From the IMG/VR virus record IMGVR_UViG_3300044858_000828, positions 1 through 40,360 of that record: a DNA stretch of 40,360 nt. One strand, given 5' to 3'. Below are positions 37,988-40,360 of the stretch, in pieces. The DNA is from a virus. The notes beneath the pieces were generated by a model. That model saw only the letters and a list, made by a program, of their open reading frames with translations, was not told where the DNA came from and searched no databases. Numbering within the stretch: the stretch's first letter is position 1; the number at the start of each line of letters is the position of its first letter. The position numbers were made by a program, and so were the translations under genes.

Positions 37988-39250
37988 TTATCCGTAGATA
38001 CTTACTTTATTTTTAGCGTGTGTATAGATAGCGTATCTAAGTGCATCACAACAATGAGAAGCCCAATCATGTAGAGGTTTTTCTTTCTCACCTCTATCAT
38101 TCCATCTATATGCACACATAGACTGATAGGTTTTAGGAACCGTAGAGCTAAAAACTAATCTATTATGTTCAAGTAAAACTTGTAAATGCGTTATACCTTC
38201 ATTTTGATACTTATTAGCGTTTTCGCAGTAAATATCATATTCATATGCAAGGTCTGCTTTCATTTGCTGAGCCGCACTATCTATGTAGATAGAATTAACT
38301 CCCCAATGATCTATAAGTTCTCTAAAATGTTCTGCATGAGTAGAGGTAGTAGCTTCTTTACTAATATACTCATCTACTACATAGAAATTCTCACCATCTG
38401 TAGCCACTACTAAGAATACGGTTTCGTCTCTATATCCAAGGTCTAATCCACCGATAAAATCAAATCGACTATCTTTAGGTTGTATATCAGACAGGTCTAA
38501 TAAATGTCTAGTCTCATCCACTGCATATATCTGACCTTCGAAAGTAGACCACTCACATTCATACTCTTGTTTAAAGAGCTGTTCAGACATAATACTACGA
38601 GCTTCTTCGATATCCGTTATTGAAAGACGTGGATTAGCTCTCCAAGTATATAGAGAGCTACCCCACTCAGAATAGCGCTCGTCAGGACCACGATTAAAAT
38701 ACTCATAGATGTAATTGTTTTTTCCGCGAGGAGTAGTAATAAAGAGAGCCCTAGAATCATTAAAGGTAGAAAGAGCAGGGCGTAAGTCTCTGGTAAAATA
38801 CTCATCATCATCTATGACTGCTGCCTCGTCTACAATTAAAAAATTAGCCGCTCTACCAACAAGAGAGTCTCTATTGTTAGCAGAAAGCAGCCTAAACGTA
38901 GAACCATTAATAAGTTTTATTACTTTATCTTTTTGATTGAAACGATCACATTCTATCTTAAGTTCTTGTATTAAATCTGTTACATAATCCCAAATAATAG
39001 AACTTAGGGTAAAGTTAGGAGCCACTACAATAACTTGTTGATTAGGCTCAAGTAGTTTAGCTAGTGCAAGGATAGATGCGCCAAAGCTCTTACCTGTACG
39101 ACGCGCAGCAATATGCACCCAAAATCGGTGTTCTTCAAGGCCTTTAAAAAGACCCCATTGAGAATCGTTAAATATTACTTTTTCATCTCTAGCATACCTA
39201 GAGGGTATTTTTTCAAGTAACTTCTGAATATTAAGTTTAAAAAACGGCAT
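37988..39250 (-). CDS. terL: Terminase large subunit
   Basis: This 420-residue DNA packaging motor has an ATPase domain with Walker A AARRTGKS (residues 48-55), Walker B FLIVDEA (D141, E142) and coupling motif ITTPRG (171-176). Its RNase H-like nuclease domain has acidic residues D270 (GLDLGYRD), D324 (IYIDSAA) and D402 (HCCDALRYA). The start overlaps the preceding stop (TAATG). No small terminase is visible; the unknown gene upstream of phoH may not be it. It is followed by a promoter, then portal. Confidence 0.97.
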   Translation of the reverse strand: MPFFKLNIQKLLEKIPSRYARDEKVIFNDSQWGLFKGLEEHRFWVHIAARRTGKSFGASILALAKLLEPNQQVIVVAPNFTLSSIIWDYVTDLIQELKIECDRFNQKDKVIKLINGSTFRLLSANNRDSLVGRAANFLIVDEAAVIDDDEYFTRDLRPALSTFNDSRALFITTPRGKNNYIYEYFNRGPDERYSEWGSSLYTWRANPRLSITDIEEARSIMSEQLFKQEYECEWSTFEGQIYAVDETRHLLDLSDIQPKDSRFDFIGGLDLGYRDETVFLVVATDGENFYVVDEYISKEATTSTHAEHFRELIDHWGVNSIYIDSAAQQMKADLAYEYDIYCENANKYQNEGITHLQVLLEHNRLVFSSTVPKTYQSMCAYRWNDRGEKEKPLHDWASHCCDALRYAIYTHAKNKVSIYG

Positions 39251-39528
39251 TAAATAAGTCTAAATGTTTTGAGTATAAAAATGAAGAACGTAAACGTTCC
39301 AGCTCCTGCTCCTAGTAACCAGACTGTAGTAGAGATAGATGTTTTACCTTGCACGGCTATAGTAGACAATGTTTCTAGTTTAGCGGCAAGAGCGGCTATC
39401 TGACTATTACTAAATTCTAATTTTTCTAAAATCTGTTCATATCTTAAAGTGCATAGAGCCTCGTGAGTCTCTAATCTAGCCTTATTATTATAGGCAATTT
39501 CTTTAATCTTATCTACATCATCACTCAT
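39250..39528 (-). CDS. Coiled-coil plus C-terminal TM protein, possible holin/XhlA-like
   Basis: Of 92 residues, the first 60 form a charged helix (EAYNNKARLETHE region, EKLEFSNSQIAALAAKLETL) and about 66-88 a hydrophobic helix (TTVWLLGAGAGTFTFFIFIL), the layout of XhlA/haemolysin-type or class III-like holin partners. Lysis proteins often sit near terminase genes, but no endolysin is in the window. An alternative is a membrane-tethered packaging accessory. It overlaps phoH upstream by 4 nt and terL downstream by 1 nt. Confidence 0.5.
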   Translation of the reverse strand: MSDDVDKIKEIAYNNKARLETHEALCTLRYEQILEKLEFSNSQIAALAAKLETLSTIAVQGKTSISTTVWLLGAGAGTFTFFIFILKTFRLI

Positions 39529-40184
39529 TGTAAATGCCTCATAAGTTCTTTGACAAGATGGCTTCTAACAACATCATCTTGATAAAAACGCACTATTGAT
39601 ACGCTGGCACAATTAGACAATCGTCTAACTGCCCACTCTAATCCATTATCATGTCTAAGATCACTTTGATCGAGATCTCCCGTAATAGCTACTTTTACAC
39701 CTTCACCAAACCTAGTTAAAAACATCATCATCTGATCTCGGGTGCTATTTTGAGCCTCGTCTAGGATGACAAAGCTCTTATTAAAAGTTCTACCACGCAT
39801 GAATGCTAGTGGAGCTAGTTCTATCTCGCCAGACTGTATCATCGAATCTAGCTTCTTAACGCCAAACCTCTGTTCAAGGCAATCGAACAGAGGTCGCATA
39901 TAAGGATCTAATTTTTCTTCAAGAGTTCCAGGTAGAAAGCCAAAACTCTCATTGGTAACTGCAGGTCTTACTAGGATAATCTTATCTACTAGGCCTCGCT
40001 CGTATTCCCAAGCTGCTTGATATGCTGCTATATATGTTTTACCGCTTCCGGCGCTGCCTAATCCGATGGTAATCGGATAGTCTTGTAAGCTGCTGTAGTA
40101 TCTTCTTTGATTTTCTGTTTTAGGTATAAGACTTTTTTGATACCTAGGTTGTTCTTCAGGTTGTTGCTTGTACTTTTTAGACAT
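39525..40184 (-). CDS. phoH: PhoH-like ATPase
   Basis: This 219-residue P-loop ATPase has Walker A GSAGSGKT (residues 43-50), LVRPAVTN, Walker B FVILDEAQN (D142, E143), and AITGDLDQSDL. All belong to the PhoH family, frequent in marine phages. Its role in phage is unknown; RNA-linked or phosphate-stress functions have been suggested for the family. The ATG at 40184 has no clear Shine-Dalgarno, and a possible weak promoter lies upstream. Confidence 0.95.
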   Translation of the reverse strand: MSKKYKQQPEEQPRYQKSLIPKTENQRRYYSSLQDYPITIGLGSAGSGKTYIAAYQAAWEYERGLVDKIILVRPAVTNESFGFLPGTLEEKLDPYMRPLFDCLEQRFGVKKLDSMIQSGEIELAPLAFMRGRTFNKSFVILDEAQNSTRDQMMMFLTRFGEGVKVAITGDLDQSDLRHDNGLEWAVRRLSNCASVSIVRFYQDDVVRSHLVKELMRHLQ

Positions 40185-40206
40185 TAAAGATATAATAACT
40201 TTCTTA

Positions 40207-40235
40207 TTTATAACTGTAAAATGTTAATTATTTAA
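40207..40235 (-). promoter_or_regulatory. Weak candidate promoter for phoH
   Basis: On the - strand TTAAAT (40230-40235), 17 nt, then TATAAA (40207-40212) fit a weak sigma70 pattern. The surrounding DNA is very AT-rich, so this may be chance. Confidence 0.25.
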
Positions 40236-40360
40236 TTAAGAAGATTTAAACCTTAGGTAAGATCTTTCTATGGAATCCCATTGCAGATTTAATATTTTTT
40301 TAATTTCTTCTTTTATCTCTTCTGCATTATCAGGAAGATCGCTAAAAGTATGATCTGTAT
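40236..40360 (-). CDS. 3' end of an unknown gene (cut by window edge)
   Basis: The frame is open from the window edge to a TAA at 40236-40238, giving 40 visible residues that include DNAEEIKEEIKKILN and then WDSIERSYLRF. A charged helix followed by an aromatic/basic end is all that can be seen. It is not recognisable. The gene runs in the same direction as phoH and ends 51 nt before its ATG. The visible end could belong to a DNA-binding protein, but there is no direct evidence. Confidence 0.6.
   Translation of the reverse strand, partial: TDHTFSDLPDNAEEIKEEIKKILNLQWDSIERSYLRFKSS

Noticed and set aside
1-40360. Prophage, insertion sequence or integrated element
   Set aside because: No integrase, transposase, inverted terminal repeats or att-like duplications were seen.

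Overview
This window is part of an AT-rich tailed-phage (siphovirus) genome. The evidence is a nearly complete late module in the order large terminase, portal, protease/capsid, head-tail joining, tail tube, tape measure, tail tip and fibres, with lambda-type minor tail proteins (U, V, G/GT, H, M, L, K, I and J equivalents in lambda order). The host cannot be named. Three things are suggestive: lambda-type tail-tip genes usually infect Gram-negatives, the promoters look like sigma70 promoters, and many starts have AGGAG-type ribosome sites. A B12-dependent ribonucleotide reductase with ThyX is a combination often seen in environmental phages. I see no integrase, repressor or att site.

Positions 1-6734 (+ strand) carry nucleotide and DNA metabolism genes: a truncated SbcC/gp46-type recombination ATPase, class II ribonucleotide reductase, a glutaredoxin-like protein, a PD-(D/E)XK nuclease, a FEN-type 5'-3' exonuclease with its own promoter, dUTPase, a small membrane protein, and ThyX. 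A hairpin terminator at 6721-6750 separates this module from the convergent late module.

Positions 6749-40360 (- strand, so read from right to left) start with the end of an unknown gene, PhoH, a coiled-coil/TM protein that could be a holin, and large terminase. Next comes the head region: portal, then a 953-aa prohead protease/major capsid fusion with a strong internal start for the capsid part. This is followed by a beta-helix-like decoration candidate, a strong terminator, and a connector protein with an inserted LamG-like domain. A neck protein and two tandem tail-terminator-like paralogs come next. The tail region follows: major tail protein with its own promoter, a structured intergenic RNA, the G/GT chaperone pair joined by a predicted -1 frameshift, a 1659-aa tape measure, M, L, two NlpC/P60 proteins, one JAMM protein, two gpI paralogs, a J-like hub carrying an intein-like Hint domain, an FN3-type protein and two fibre proteins. 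The late strand ends with six small, mostly basic proteins that have their own promoter.

The strongest items for follow-up are: the Hint (bacterial intein-like) domain with a Lys at +1 in the Gly/Lys-rich N-terminus of the J-like protein; two intergenic hairpins whose loops are perfectly complementary over 7 nt between the tail tube and chaperone genes; the A_AAA_AAC frameshift site with a downstream hairpin; the internal capsid start; the LamG insertion in the connector; the 11-residue ND repeats of the fibre; and a near-consensus promoter that would give a leaderless exonuclease mRNA. Domain assignments were made by reading motifs; no database search was possible.
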